This document shows, piece by piece, positions 16,608-24,238 of a DNA stretch of 64,000 bases. Position numbers and translations under genes: made by a program. Position 1 is the first letter of the stretch; each line of letters opens with the position of its first letter. The notes beneath the pieces are model-generated. The model saw only the letters and a list, made by a program, of their open reading frames with translations, made no database searches and had not been told where the DNA came from. This DNA is from an uncultured Marvinbryantia sp. Its GTDB lineage: Bacteria; Bacillota; Clostridia; Lachnospirales; Lachnospiraceae. The stretch spans positions 58,952 to 122,951 of the forward strand of contig CALDMO010000017.1 in the NCBI GenBank assembly GCA_937915375.1, given 5' to 3'.

Positions 16608-17315
16608 ATGTTATTACTGGAAAAAGAATTAAAAGAAAATGCCTATCCGGGACGCGGAATTGTAATCGGAAAATCCGCAGACGGAACAAAGGCTGTAACC
16701 GCTTATTTTATTATGGGAAGAAGTGAGAACAGCCGCAACCGTATTTTCGTCGAAGACGGGGAAGGAATCCGTACACAGGCATTTGATCCGTCTAAACTGA
16801 CGGATCCAAGTCTGATTATCTATGCGCCGGTACGTGTACTGGGAAATAAGACAATTGTTACAAACGGCGATCAGACAGATACGATTTACGAGGGGTTAGA
16901 CAAACAGCTTACGTTCGAACAGGCTTTGCGAAGCCGTGAATTTGAACCGGATGCACCAAATTATACGCCGCGTATTTCCGGTATTATGCACGTTGAAAAC
17001 GGCACATTCAACTATGCAATGTCTATTTTAAAAAGCAACAACGGTGATCCTGATTCCTGCCGTCGTTTTACATTTACCTATGAAAATCCGAAAGCTGGAG
17101 AAGGGCATTTTATTCACACCTATAAATGTGACGGAAATCCGCTACCGAGTTTTGAAGGCGAACCGAAATCTGTTTCTATTCCGGACGATATGGATACCTT
17201 TACGGAACTTCTCTGGAACAGTTTAAATGAAGATAATAAAGTGTCGCTTTTTGTTCGTTATATTGACATTGCGACAGGAACTTATGAGACACGTATTGTA
17301 AATAAGAATAAATAA
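16608..17315 (+). CDS. PurO-like IMP cyclohydrolase
   Basis: 235 residues from ATG 16608 with GAAGGGAGA upstream; the open frame extends back into the riboswitch but that part is not coding. The sequence matches the IMP cyclohydrolase family first known from archaeal PurO (NAYPGRGIVIGKSADG, AYFIMGRSENSRNR, IYAPVR, SRKEFEPDAPNYTPRISG-like region). It would close FAICAR to IMP, the last step of purine synthesis. It stands directly before a stand-alone AICAR transformylase, so the two genes replace bifunctional PurH. ZTP riboswitch control supports the assignment. Confidence 0.87.
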   Translation: MLLLEKELKENAYPGRGIVIGKSADGTKAVTAYFIMGRSENSRNRIFVEDGEGIRTQAFDPSKLTDPSLIIYAPVRVLGNKTIVTNGDQTDTIYEGLDKQLTFEQALRSREFEPDAPNYTPRISGIMHVENGTFNYAMSILKSNNGDPDSCRRFTFTYENPKAGEGHFIHTYKCDGNPLPSFEGEPKSVSIPDDMDTFTELLWNSLNEDNKVSLFVRYIDIATGTYETRIVNKNK

Positions 17316-17335
17316 ACAGGAGGAAACGTTTCGTC

Positions 17336-18511
17336 ATGAAAGAATTACAGTTAAAATATGGATGTAACCCGAATCAAAAGCCCTCTCGTATTTATATGCA
17401 GGAAGGTGAACTGCCGATCAAGGTATTATCCGGCCGCCCAGGCTATATTAATTTTCTGGATGCATTCAACGGCTGGCAGCTGGTACGTGAATTGAAACAG
17501 GCTACAGGTCTTCCGGCAGCGACTTCTTTCAAACATGTATCGCCGGCAGGAGCAGCGATCGGTCTGCCGCTCACAGAGACTTTGGCAAAAATCTACTGGG
17601 TGGATGACTGCGGTGAACTTTCTCCGCTGGCATGCGCTTACGCACGTGCGAGAGGCGCAGACAGAATGTCCTCCTTCGGTGATTTTATTGCTCTTTCCGA
17701 TACCTGTGACAAGGATACCGCTATGCTGATTAAACGCGAGGTTTCCGATGGTGTGATCGCTCCTGGTTATACAGAAGAAGCGTTGGAGATTTTACGTGCA
17801 AAGAAAAACGGTAATTACAATGTGATCGAGATTGATGAAAATTATGTTCCGGCTCCGATTGAACACAAGGAAGTATTCGGTGTCACATTTGAACAAGGAC
17901 GTCAGGAACTGCCGATCAACGATGAGCTGCTTGCGAATATTGTAACGGAAAATAAAGAGCTGTCCGCAGAGACAATCCGCGATATGAAAATCGCTTTGAT
18001 CACACTGAAATATACACAGTCTAATTCTGTGTGCTTTGTAAAAGACGGTCAGGCAATTGGTATCGGCGCTGGACAGCAGTCACGCGTACACTGTACGAGA
18101 CTGGCCGGTCAGAAAGCGGATAACTGGCTCCTGCGTCAGTGCCCGAAGGTGTTGAACCTGCCGTTTATTGACGGTATCCGCCGCGCAGACCGCGACAATG
18201 CTATTGATGTTTATATCGGTGAAGAATATATGGACGTACTTGCTGATGGCGCTTGGGAAAAAATCTTCAAGACAAAACCGGAAGTATTTACGAAAGAGGA
18301 AAAACGCGCATGGCTTGATCAGATGGACGGCGTTACCCTTGGCTCTGATGCATTCTTCCCGTTCAGCGACAATATTGAACGCGCGCATAAGAGCGGCGTA
18401 AAATATATCGCGCAGCCAGGTGGCTCCGTGCGAGATGATCTGGTAATCGAATGCTGTAATAAGTATGATATGGTAATGGCGTTTACAGGAATCCGCCTGT
18501 TCCATCACTAA
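17336..18511 (+). CDS. purH: AICAR transformylase (PurH C-terminal domain only)
   Basis: 391 residues. It formylates AICAR with 10-formyl-THF to FAICAR. The catalytic Lys-His pair is in SFKHVSPAGAA (about residue 65), and the family segments DFIALSD, IAPGYTEEALEIL, KYTQSNSV, IGAGQQSRVHCTRLAG and DAFFPFSDNIERA are intact. The N-terminal IMP cyclohydrolase domain of usual PurH is missing, matching the separate PurO-like gene 20 bases upstream. AGGAGG lies about 12 bases before the ATG. A terminator follows. Confidence 0.93.
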   Translation: MKELQLKYGCNPNQKPSRIYMQEGELPIKVLSGRPGYINFLDAFNGWQLVRELKQATGLPAATSFKHVSPAGAAIGLPLTETLAKIYWVDDCGELSPLACAYARARGADRMSSFGDFIALSDTCDKDTAMLIKREVSDGVIAPGYTEEALEILRAKKNGNYNVIEIDENYVPAPIEHKEVFGVTFEQGRQELPINDELLANIVTENKELSAETIRDMKIALITLKYTQSNSVCFVKDGQAIGIGAGQQSRVHCTRLAGQKADNWLLRQCPKVLNLPFIDGIRRADRDNAIDVYIGEEYMDVLADGAWEKIFKTKPEVFTKEEKRAWLDQMDGVTLGSDAFFPFSDNIERAHKSGVKYIAQPGGSVRDDLVIECCNKYDMVMAFTGIRLFHH

Positions 18512-18518
18512 TAAAACA

Positions 18519-18554
18519 AACACGTCCGGAGAACGCTTCGGACGTGTTCTTTTA
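18519..18554 (+). terminator. Intrinsic terminator after the purine unit
   Basis: AACACGTCCG (18519-18528) pairs perfectly with CGGACGTGTT (18539-18548), followed by CTTTTA. Confidence 0.87.
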
Positions 18555-18564
18555 GGGAGATTTT

Positions 18565-19263
18565 ATGAAATATAACATTTTACTTCTTGACGCAGATGAA
18601 ACGCTGCTAGATTTCCACCTAGCTGAAGAACAGGGACTGCGATCAGCGTTTTCCATTCATCATCTGCCTTACAATGAGGATATTTTAAAGCTGTATTCTT
18701 CCGTCAATAAAAAATGCTGGGAAGAATTTGAACAGGGACTTCTTACGAAACCGCAGTTATTGATTGAACGTTTTCGCCGTTTGTTTGCGCTGCTGCCGAT
18801 AGAAGCTGATGCCGAGAAGGTACGTCGGACCTATCAGGAAGAACTCGGAAAGGGAGCATTTCTGATTGACGGAGCGAAAGATGTATGTCGTGAATTGTCA
18901 CAGTACTGTAAGCTTTATATCGTTACCAACGGCGTATCGTCTATCCAGCATTCCCGTCTTTCAAAATCAGGGCTGGATGTGCTTGTAAATGATATCTTTG
19001 TCTCAGAGGAAATTGGCTTCCAGAAGCCGCAGAAAGCTTATTTTGATGAAGTATTCCGCCGTCTCGGCAACCCTGCCAGAGAAGAAATACTGCTAGTTGG
19101 AGATTCCTTGAGCGCGGATATCCGCGGAGGAATCGACGCCGGAATCAATACCTGCTGGTATAATCCTCATGGCAAAGAAAAACCGACTGATATGGAAATC
19201 ACATATATCATTGATGATATAAAAAAACTGCCGGAACTGGTTTTGACGCGCAGCGGATTATAA
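18565..19263 (+). CDS. YjjG-type HAD phosphatase (pyrimidine 5'-nucleotidase-like)
   Basis: 232 residues. HAD motif I is LLLDADETLLDF, in which the second Asp is kept (DxD) as the acid catalyst; motif II is IVTNGVSS, motif III lies in QKPQKAYF and motif IV is LLVGDSLSADIRGG. The N-terminal cap and overall size match YjjG/YfnB proteins, which dephosphorylate non-canonical pyrimidine nucleotides. AGGGAGATTTT precedes the ATG. Substrate is inferred from family only. Confidence 0.87.
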   Translation: MKYNILLLDADETLLDFHLAEEQGLRSAFSIHHLPYNEDILKLYSSVNKKCWEEFEQGLLTKPQLLIERFRRLFALLPIEADAEKVRRTYQEELGKGAFLIDGAKDVCRELSQYCKLYIVTNGVSSIQHSRLSKSGLDVLVNDIFVSEEIGFQKPQKAYFDEVFRRLGNPAREEILLVGDSLSADIRGGIDAGINTCWYNPHGKEKPTDMEITYIIDDIKKLPELVLTRSGL

Positions 19264-19283
19264 AAAACTGATAATTATATATT

Positions 19284-19356
19284 CGAAAATACGTTCGATT
19301 TTCTCTTGACAAACATTTGTTCGATATGTATAATCATATCATCGAACGAATGTTCT
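19284..19356. promoter_or_regulatory. Three LexA (SOS) boxes at the yneA-like promoter
   Basis: CGAAAATACGTTCG (19284-19297) lies above the -35, CAAACATTTGTTCG (19310-19323) inside the promoter spacer and CGAACGAATGTTCT (19343-19356) just after the start site. The second and third fit CGAACRNRYGTTYC with a single mismatch at the end; the first differs in the left half. Three operators bracketing one promoter predict tight repression by LexA and release after DNA damage. Confidence 0.85.
19306..19334 (+). promoter_or_regulatory. Consensus promoter TTGACA-N17-TATAAT, SOS-controlled
   Basis: TTGACA (19306-19311) and TATAAT (19329-19334) are both perfect with the ideal 17-base spacing. Such a strong promoter needs repression, which the flanking and internal LexA boxes provide. 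The transcript starts near 19341, leaving about 120 bases before the ATG at 19460. Confidence 0.9.
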
Positions 19357-19459
19357 TTCTGCAGAGGATATTCCAGATCGTGATGATCAGAAAATTGTAG
19401 TACAATCATTATACATTGATTGGTTATCATTGTATCTTTACAAGGGAGAGGAGAGCATT

Positions 19460-19792
19460 ATGAGTAGCGCAAGAAAAAGAAGAGCTCGGCAGATGAAAAG
19501 AAACCGGAGAATTGCAGCTGTTTTATTTCTGGTATTAACATCATTAAACATTTCTGTGATTGGACATACCTTAAGTGTAAAAGCAGAAAAACCAGAAACC
19601 TATAAATATTATACGGATATTCGTGTGGAAAGCGGGGAAACGCTCTGGGATATCGCTATGGAATATATGACAGAGGAATACAGCAGCCCTTCGGCTTATA
19701 TCCGGGAAGTAAAGCAGATCAATAATATTGGGGAACAGATTCAGTATGGACAATATCTTACGATTCCGTACTACTCAGAAGTACAAAAATAA
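19460..19792 (+). CDS. YneA-like LysM membrane protein, SOS-inducible
   Basis: 110 residues from ATG 19460 with GGGAGAGGAG; an in-frame start at 19430 lacks a site. The N terminus is strongly basic (RKRRARQMKRNRR), followed by one membrane helix (about 18-36) and an extracytoplasmic LysM domain (about 51-105: VESGETLWDIA ... YGQYLTIPYY). This is the build of YneA, the Bacillus SOS-induced division inhibitor. The LexA-box promoter supports the role: delay septation while DNA is repaired. Unlike Bacillus, it lies about 6.7 kb from lexA rather than next to it. The division-inhibitor role is inferred, not shown. Confidence 0.82.
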   Translation: MSSARKRRARQMKRNRRIAAVLFLVLTSLNISVIGHTLSVKAEKPETYKYYTDIRVESGETLWDIAMEYMTEEYSSPSAYIREVKQINNIGEQIQYGQYLTIPYYSEVQK

Positions 19793-19816
19793 TCCATATT
19801 TGTGCCGGTTGTTTCA

Positions 19817-19845
19817 TTGACATTAACAGTCATTTCCTTTAGTAT
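19817..19845 (+). promoter_or_regulatory. Possible promoter of the CAP-domain gene
   Basis: TTGACA (19817-19822), 17-base spacer and TAGTAT (19840-19845), a weak -10, about 30 bases before the ATG at 19878. Confidence 0.5.
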
Positions 19846-19877
19846 AGAAAGTAGTTATGTTACTTGGAGGTTGTTTG

Positions 19878-20996
19878 ATGAACGCTGGTAGGATAAGATG
19901 TGTACTTTGGAATTTTTGTCTGTGTCTGCTGGCCTGTCTGTTATTTTCTATTCCGGCACAGGCATCCAGAGCAGCAGTTGTTCCAGTCACAATTAAAGGA
20001 AAATTTGATTATCAAAAAGCTTACGACGTACTAAAACGTACGAATGCCATCCGCAAATCCAAAGGGCTGTCTGCCCTCACTATGGATGCAGATCTTCTTG
20101 AAGCGGCAATGCAGCGGGCAGCGGAGATCAGCCTGGTGTTTACCCATCGCCGTCCTGATAAAACCATGTGCTTCAGTGCAGCGCCAGACAAGATGATCGG
20201 TGAAAATATTGCGCTCGGGCAGCAAAGTGCAAAAGAGGTAGTCAAAGCTTGGAGAAAGTCACGCAGCCATTATGAAAATATTGTAAATCCTCAGTACCAA
20301 AGTATTGGCATTGGATGTTTTAATTACAACGGTACCCTGTATTGGACACAGACGTTTGGCAACAGATCTGCCCGGATATTTTCGATGCCATTAAGCAGTA
20401 AAACCGTAGAAGTTCCCATTGACCTGGATCTCTCCCTTGCTCGGAAGTATCTTTATGCTACCTCATCCAAGGGGAAGAAGCTAAAGCCCGGAGAACTCAC
20501 GGAAATAAAGCTATATTTTTATTCGACACTGTCCGGATATGAATCTTTTTCACCAGTCAGATTATCGTGGAATAATTTCTTTTTGAAAAACGGCAGTAAG
20601 AAAATTCTTTCTGTAAATACATCTGGAAAGGTGCGGGCATTAAAAAATAGTACAGATGGTATAGGCAAACTGGAAATTGTCAGCAGACATAATAAACGTT
20701 TTAAAAAGAAAATTACCCTGCAGGTTCGCGCTTCTTCCAAGCGTGTGATTCATCTGCATGCAAATGGCGGTTCATTTGGGAAAAACTCTTCCGAAAAGGT
20801 AAAAAAAATTACACGTACATACAAAAAGTCATACGGAAAGCTTCCGACTCCCATCCGTAAAGGATATACGTTTAAAGGGTGGTATACAAAAGCATCCGGT
20901 GGACGTCGTATTACCAGTAATAGTACGGTAAAAATCAGCAGTAAGAATCCACAGCATCTTTATGCGCACTGGCGCAGACAAAAAAGCCGTAAATAA
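19878..20996 (+). CDS. Secreted CAP/SCP-domain protein with InlB-type repeat
   Basis: 372 residues from ATG 19878 behind TTGGAGG. A signal peptide is clear (LWNFCLCLLACLLFSIPAQA). Residues about 45-165 form a CAP domain (cysteine-rich secretory/PR1-like: NAIRKSKGLSAL, AAEISLVFTH, GENIALGQ, SRSHYENIVNPQYQSIGIGC). After a lysine-rich beta middle part comes a C-terminal InlB B-repeat (about 310-372: HANGGSFG, RKGYTFKGWYT, LYAHW), which usually serves attachment or spacing at the cell surface. No LPxTG sorting signal is visible. It follows the SOS-controlled gene by 85 bases but has its own promoter candidate. Confidence 0.83.
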   Translation: MNAGRIRCVLWNFCLCLLACLLFSIPAQASRAAVVPVTIKGKFDYQKAYDVLKRTNAIRKSKGLSALTMDADLLEAAMQRAAEISLVFTHRRPDKTMCFSAAPDKMIGENIALGQQSAKEVVKAWRKSRSHYENIVNPQYQSIGIGCFNYNGTLYWTQTFGNRSARIFSMPLSSKTVEVPIDLDLSLARKYLYATSSKGKKLKPGELTEIKLYFYSTLSGYESFSPVRLSWNNFFLKNGSKKILSVNTSGKVRALKNSTDGIGKLEIVSRHNKRFKKKITLQVRASSKRVIHLHANGGSFGKNSSEKVKKITRTYKKSYGKLPTPIRKGYTFKGWYTKASGGRRITSNSTVKISSKNPQHLYAHWRRQKSRK

Positions 20997-21027
20997 TTAT
21001 GTTTTGACAGCTAATGGAGGAGACCTT

Positions 21028-22449
21028 ATGAATCAAAAAGATTTAACGCAGGGACCGGTTCTGAAAACCATGTCCCTGTTTGCTTTTCCGCTCATTCTGG
21101 GAAATTTATTACAACAGGGATATAATGTAGTGGATACTTGGGTAGTCGGCAAATTTGTTGGACCAGATGCACTTGCGGCAGTCGGTTCGGCCTTTGCATT
21201 GATGACTTTTTTAACATCCATTCTTCTCGGACTCTGTATGGGAAGCGGCGTTGTATTTTCTGTTTGTTTTGGAAAAAAAGATGAAGAAGCACTAAAAAAC
21301 AGCATAGCGATGTCTTTTTTGCTGACAGCCGTGATTACAGCCATTTTAACAACAGGAGCTCTTTTGAGCGTCAATTTTATTATGGCCTGGATGAATATTC
21401 CAATTCAAATTACAGATATGATGCGCGTTTATCTGACTATTGTATTCTGCGGGATTCCGGCTGTTTTTCTTTATAATTTTTTTAGTTCTTACTTAAAGTC
21501 GATTGGAAATTCTGTGATTCCGCTCGTTTTTTTAGGTATTGCCACCGCAGTGAATATTCTGCTTGATCTTTTATTCGTAGCAAAATTCCAAAGAGGAACC
21601 CTCGGTGCGGCAGAAGCAACTGTACTTGCACAGTATCTGTCCGGCGCAGGAATTGCCGTTTATGTATTTATCAAACATCCGACTGCCAGAGCTGCGTTTC
21701 GGCAATGGAAATTCAAAAAATCCAGTCTGAAAGAAATTGCTGGATATTCCGTTCTTACCTGTATACAACAGTCCGTCATGAATTTTGGTATCCTGATGGT
21801 CCAGGGAATTGTAAACAGTTTCGGAACAGCGGTTATGGCAGCGTTCGCCGCAGCTGTAAAAATTGATTCTTTTGCTTATATGACGGCGCAGGAATATGCC
21901 AATGCGTTTTCAACCTTTATTGCTCAAAACATGGGAGCCGGGAAGAAAGAGCGAATCAAAAAGGGGATCCGCTATGCTTCTGTTATTACAATTTCCTATT
22001 GTGTACTGGTTTCTCTGGTGATGTGGTTTGCTGCTGGATGGTTAATGCGGATATTTGTAGATGCTTCAGAAACAGCTATTATTGCGGAAGGGATCCGTTA
22101 TCTGCACATAGAAGGTGCATTTTATTGCGGTATCAGCATTTTATTTTTATTCTATGGTCTGTACAGGGCAGTAGGAAAACCGTTCATGTCCGTTGTTCTT
22201 ACCGTTATTTCTTTGGGAACGCGTGTGCTGCTTTCATACGTTTTATCTGCGATTCCGACCATTGGCGTTGTAGGAATCTGGTGGTCCATTCCAATCGGGT
22301 GGGTGCTTGCAGATCTGGTTGGTTTTCTTTATTATCGAAAAAACGCGGAATCACTCTGTAAAGAACGTGACAGCCTGTATGAAAAGCAGAACGATTTGAA
22401 AGGGCAGAGACAGAAAAAGTTGCAGGGAAATAGTATACGGCATTTCTGA
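21028..22449 (+). CDS. MATE-family efflux transporter
   Basis: 473 residues from ATG 21028 with ATGGAGGAG; longer starts overlap the preceding gene. About twelve hydrophobic segments are visible, in two similar halves. The first contains LILGNLLQQGYNVVDTWVVGKFVG, the usual MATE signature around helix 1-2, and the second half an equivalent around residues 250-280 (SVLTCIQQSVMNFG). It would export cationic drugs or metabolites with Na+ or H+. The tail is charged and short. Substrate cannot be given. It is cut off from xerS downstream by a promoter. Confidence 0.9.
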   Translation: MNQKDLTQGPVLKTMSLFAFPLILGNLLQQGYNVVDTWVVGKFVGPDALAAVGSAFALMTFLTSILLGLCMGSGVVFSVCFGKKDEEALKNSIAMSFLLTAVITAILTTGALLSVNFIMAWMNIPIQITDMMRVYLTIVFCGIPAVFLYNFFSSYLKSIGNSVIPLVFLGIATAVNILLDLLFVAKFQRGTLGAAEATVLAQYLSGAGIAVYVFIKHPTARAAFRQWKFKKSSLKEIAGYSVLTCIQQSVMNFGILMVQGIVNSFGTAVMAAFAAAVKIDSFAYMTAQEYANAFSTFIAQNMGAGKKERIKKGIRYASVITISYCVLVSLVMWFAAGWLMRIFVDASETAIIAEGIRYLHIEGAFYCGISILFLFYGLYRAVGKPFMSVVLTVISLGTRVLLSYVLSAIPTIGVVGIWWSIPIGWVLADLVGFLYYRKNAESLCKERDSLYEKQNDLKGQRQKKLQGNSIRHF

Positions 22450-22456
22450 TCTATAC

Positions 22457-22485
22457 TTGACAAAGCCTCCGGTATGAGATATGTT
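22457..22485 (+). promoter_or_regulatory. Promoter of the xerS-like gene
   Basis: TTGACA (22457-22462), a 17-base spacer and TATGTT (22480-22485). The predicted start is right at the left arm of the inverted repeat 22491-22542. Confidence 0.65.
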
Positions 22486-22490
22486 ATACA

Positions 22491-22542
22491 TATTCATTCA
22501 TCTATACGACAAACCATAGTTTTTCCAATAGATGAATGAATA
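22491..22542. repeat. 15-bp inverted repeat at the xerS-like transcription start
   Basis: TATTCATTCATCTAT (22491-22505) and ATAGATGAATGAATA (22528-22542) are perfect inverted copies around 22 bases. It lies in the leader of the recombinase gene, immediately after its promoter. It may be an operator, an mRNA hairpin, or a recombinase binding site; sequence alone cannot decide. There is no T-tract, so it is not an ordinary terminator. Confidence 0.7.
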
Positions 22543-22616
22543 ATTTATATAAATGGACAGTATTTTCACAGATATACATGTATTATAAAATTCTATCTAT
22601 AATGGAGGTTTTTATT

Positions 22617-23675
22617 ATGGACGCCAAACAACTGACATATCATGAAAAAGTAAATATCGAAAATACTTTGCGTCTGCGTGAACTTTTGAAGTCAATGCCG
22701 CCGTTTGCAAAAGATTATTTTCGTGCGATTGAACCGACGACATCAACACGCACGCGCATTTCTTACGCATATGATATTCGGATATTTTTTCAGTTTTTAT
22801 TGGAAGAAAATCCGGCTTTCAGAGAAAAAACCATGCAGGATTTTACAGTAGATATTCTTGACCAGCTGAAACCAATTGATATTGAGGAATATCTGGAATA
22901 TTTAAAGGTCTATGACACCAATGATAACTTGAAAACAAACGGAGAACGTGGTTTAAAGCGCAAAATGGTTGCGCTGCGTGGTTTTTATGCCTATTATTTC
23001 AAACGTGAAATGATCAAAACAAACCCGACTGTACTGGTTGATATGCCAAAAATCCATGAAAAAGCAATCGTCCGCCTTGATGCGGATGAAACAGCCTCTC
23101 TGCTGGATTATATCGAGCATTGCGGCGATTTTCTGTCCGGTCAGAAGAAAATCTATTGGGAAAAAACAAAACGGCGTGATTTAGCCCTTGTAACGCTTCT
23201 TTTGGGAACCGGTATCCGTGTATCCGAATGTGTCGGGCTTGATATTTCCGATGTAGATTTCAAAAATAATGGGATTAAAGTTGTGCGGAAAGGCGGAAAT
23301 GAAATGATTGTTTATTTCGGTGAGGAAGTTGAATCTGCATTGCTTGATTATCTGGAGGAACGTCAGGGTATCACTGCTATCGCCGGTCACGAAAATGCGT
23401 TGTTTCTCTCCACGCAGCGCAGACGAATCGGAGTACAGGCTGTTGAAAATTTAGTAAAAAAATATGCCGGAGCTATCACGACTTCTAAAAAAATTACACC
23501 GCATAAGCTGCGAAGCACCTATGGCACGAGTCTTTATCAGGAAACCAACGATATCTATCTTGTTGCGGATGTACTTGGACACAAAGACGTCAATACCACC
23601 AAAAAACATTATGCAGCTATGGATGACAAGCGCCGCCGCGCTGCTGCTTCTGCTGTCCATCTGCGTGAAGAATAA
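22617..23675 (+). CDS. XerS-like tyrosine recombinase
   Basis: 352 residues from ATG 22617 with ATGGAGG; upstream in-frame codons run through the leader and lack sites. All six catalytic residues are visible: Arg201 (GTGIRVSE), Lys225 (RKGG), His296 and Arg299 (PHKLRS), His322 (LGHKDV) and Tyr332 (KKHY). The N-terminal domain with LKSMPPFAKDYF and YAYDIRIFFQFLL, and the LDYIE-to-KRRDLALVTLLLGTG stretch, resemble streptococcal XerS (about 356 residues) more than XerC/XerD (about 300). XerS works alone at a single site next to its gene and resolves chromosome dimers. This gene ends in a perfect palindrome and at the point where gene direction flips. A generic integrase is the alternative, but no other phage or ICE genes are near. 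Confidence 0.85.
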   Translation: MDAKQLTYHEKVNIENTLRLRELLKSMPPFAKDYFRAIEPTTSTRTRISYAYDIRIFFQFLLEENPAFREKTMQDFTVDILDQLKPIDIEEYLEYLKVYDTNDNLKTNGERGLKRKMVALRGFYAYYFKREMIKTNPTVLVDMPKIHEKAIVRLDADETASLLDYIEHCGDFLSGQKKIYWEKTKRRDLALVTLLLGTGIRVSECVGLDISDVDFKNNGIKVVRKGGNEMIVYFGEEVESALLDYLEERQGITAIAGHENALFLSTQRRRIGVQAVENLVKKYAGAITTSKKITPHKLRSTYGTSLYQETNDIYLVADVLGHKDVNTTKKHYAAMDDKRRRAAASAVHLREE

Positions 23676-23710
23676 TTCCGTTTACATAATGTAGTTATGT
23701 AAACGGAATT
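23674..23710. other. Candidate dif site: perfect 16-bp inverted repeat after xerS-like gene
   Basis: AATTCCGTTTACATAA (23674-23689) and TTATGTAAACGGAATT (23695-23710) are perfect inverted copies around the five bases TGTAG. The half-site TTATGTAAAC equals, as I recall it, the XerD-binding half of the Bacillus subtilis dif site, and CATAATGTA also resembles E. coli dif. Symmetric halves suit a single recombinase. The centre is five bases, while classical dif has six. It overlaps the recombinase stop codon and lies between convergent genes, so a transcription terminator is the alternative, but there is no T-tract on either side. Confidence 0.6.
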
Positions 23711-23762
23711 CGTATTAACTATTGCTGTATTTTCATTCTAAAAAAATCAGGAGAAAACAATT

Positions 23763-24200
23763 CTAATTCTCCAGTATGATTGTAAACGGTCCGTCATTGA
23801 CTAATGCCACTTTCATCTCTGCCCCAAACGATCCCGTTTCTACAATCGGCACCTGTTTGCGGCATTCCGAAATAATATATTCATACAATTCGTTCGCCAT
23901 TTGAGGATCACCCGCTTCTGTAAAACTCGGACGGTTGCCCTTTTTACAATTTGCGTATAAGGTAAATTGTGATACCAGAAGCAGGCTGCCGTTCACATCC
24001 TTTAAAGAAAGATTTGTTTTGCCGTTTTCATCCTCAAAAATACGCAGCCCAATCATCTTTTTAACGAGTGCATCTGCATTTTCCTTTGTATCATTCTGTC
24101 CGGCTCCAATCAATACCAGAAAACCTTTGCCGATCTGACCGATCACTTGACCGTCTACTGTAACGCTGCTCTCTAAAACACGCTGAATTACAAATTTCAT
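23763..24200 (-). CDS. dtd: D-aminoacyl-tRNA deacylase
   Basis: 145 residues from the ATG at 24200, behind a GAGGAG site; the longer frame upstream is not supported. It removes D-amino acids (and Gly from tRNA-Ala) from tRNA. The signature [17 protein letters not shown] and the C-terminal NDGPFTIIL, which together build the active site across the dimer, are present, as is MKFVIQRV at the start. It is the first leftward gene after the strand switch; elsewhere in Firmicutes it usually sits near rel. Confidence 0.95.
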   Translation of the reverse strand: MKFVIQRVLESSVTVDGQVIGQIGKGFLVLIGAGQNDTKENADALVKKMIGLRIFEDENGKTNLSLKDVNGSLLLVSQFTLYANCKKGNRPSFTEAGDPQMANELYEYIISECRKQVPIVETGSFGAEMKVALVNDGPFTIILEN

Positions 24201-24238
24201 ATTCTTTTCTCCTCTTTTGATTTTGCAAAAAAGATTCT

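Noticed and set aside
23674..23710. Reading the palindrome after xerS as a normal intrinsic terminator
   Set aside because: No T-tract on either side and the stem is AT-rich; a dif-like role fits better, though termination is not excluded.
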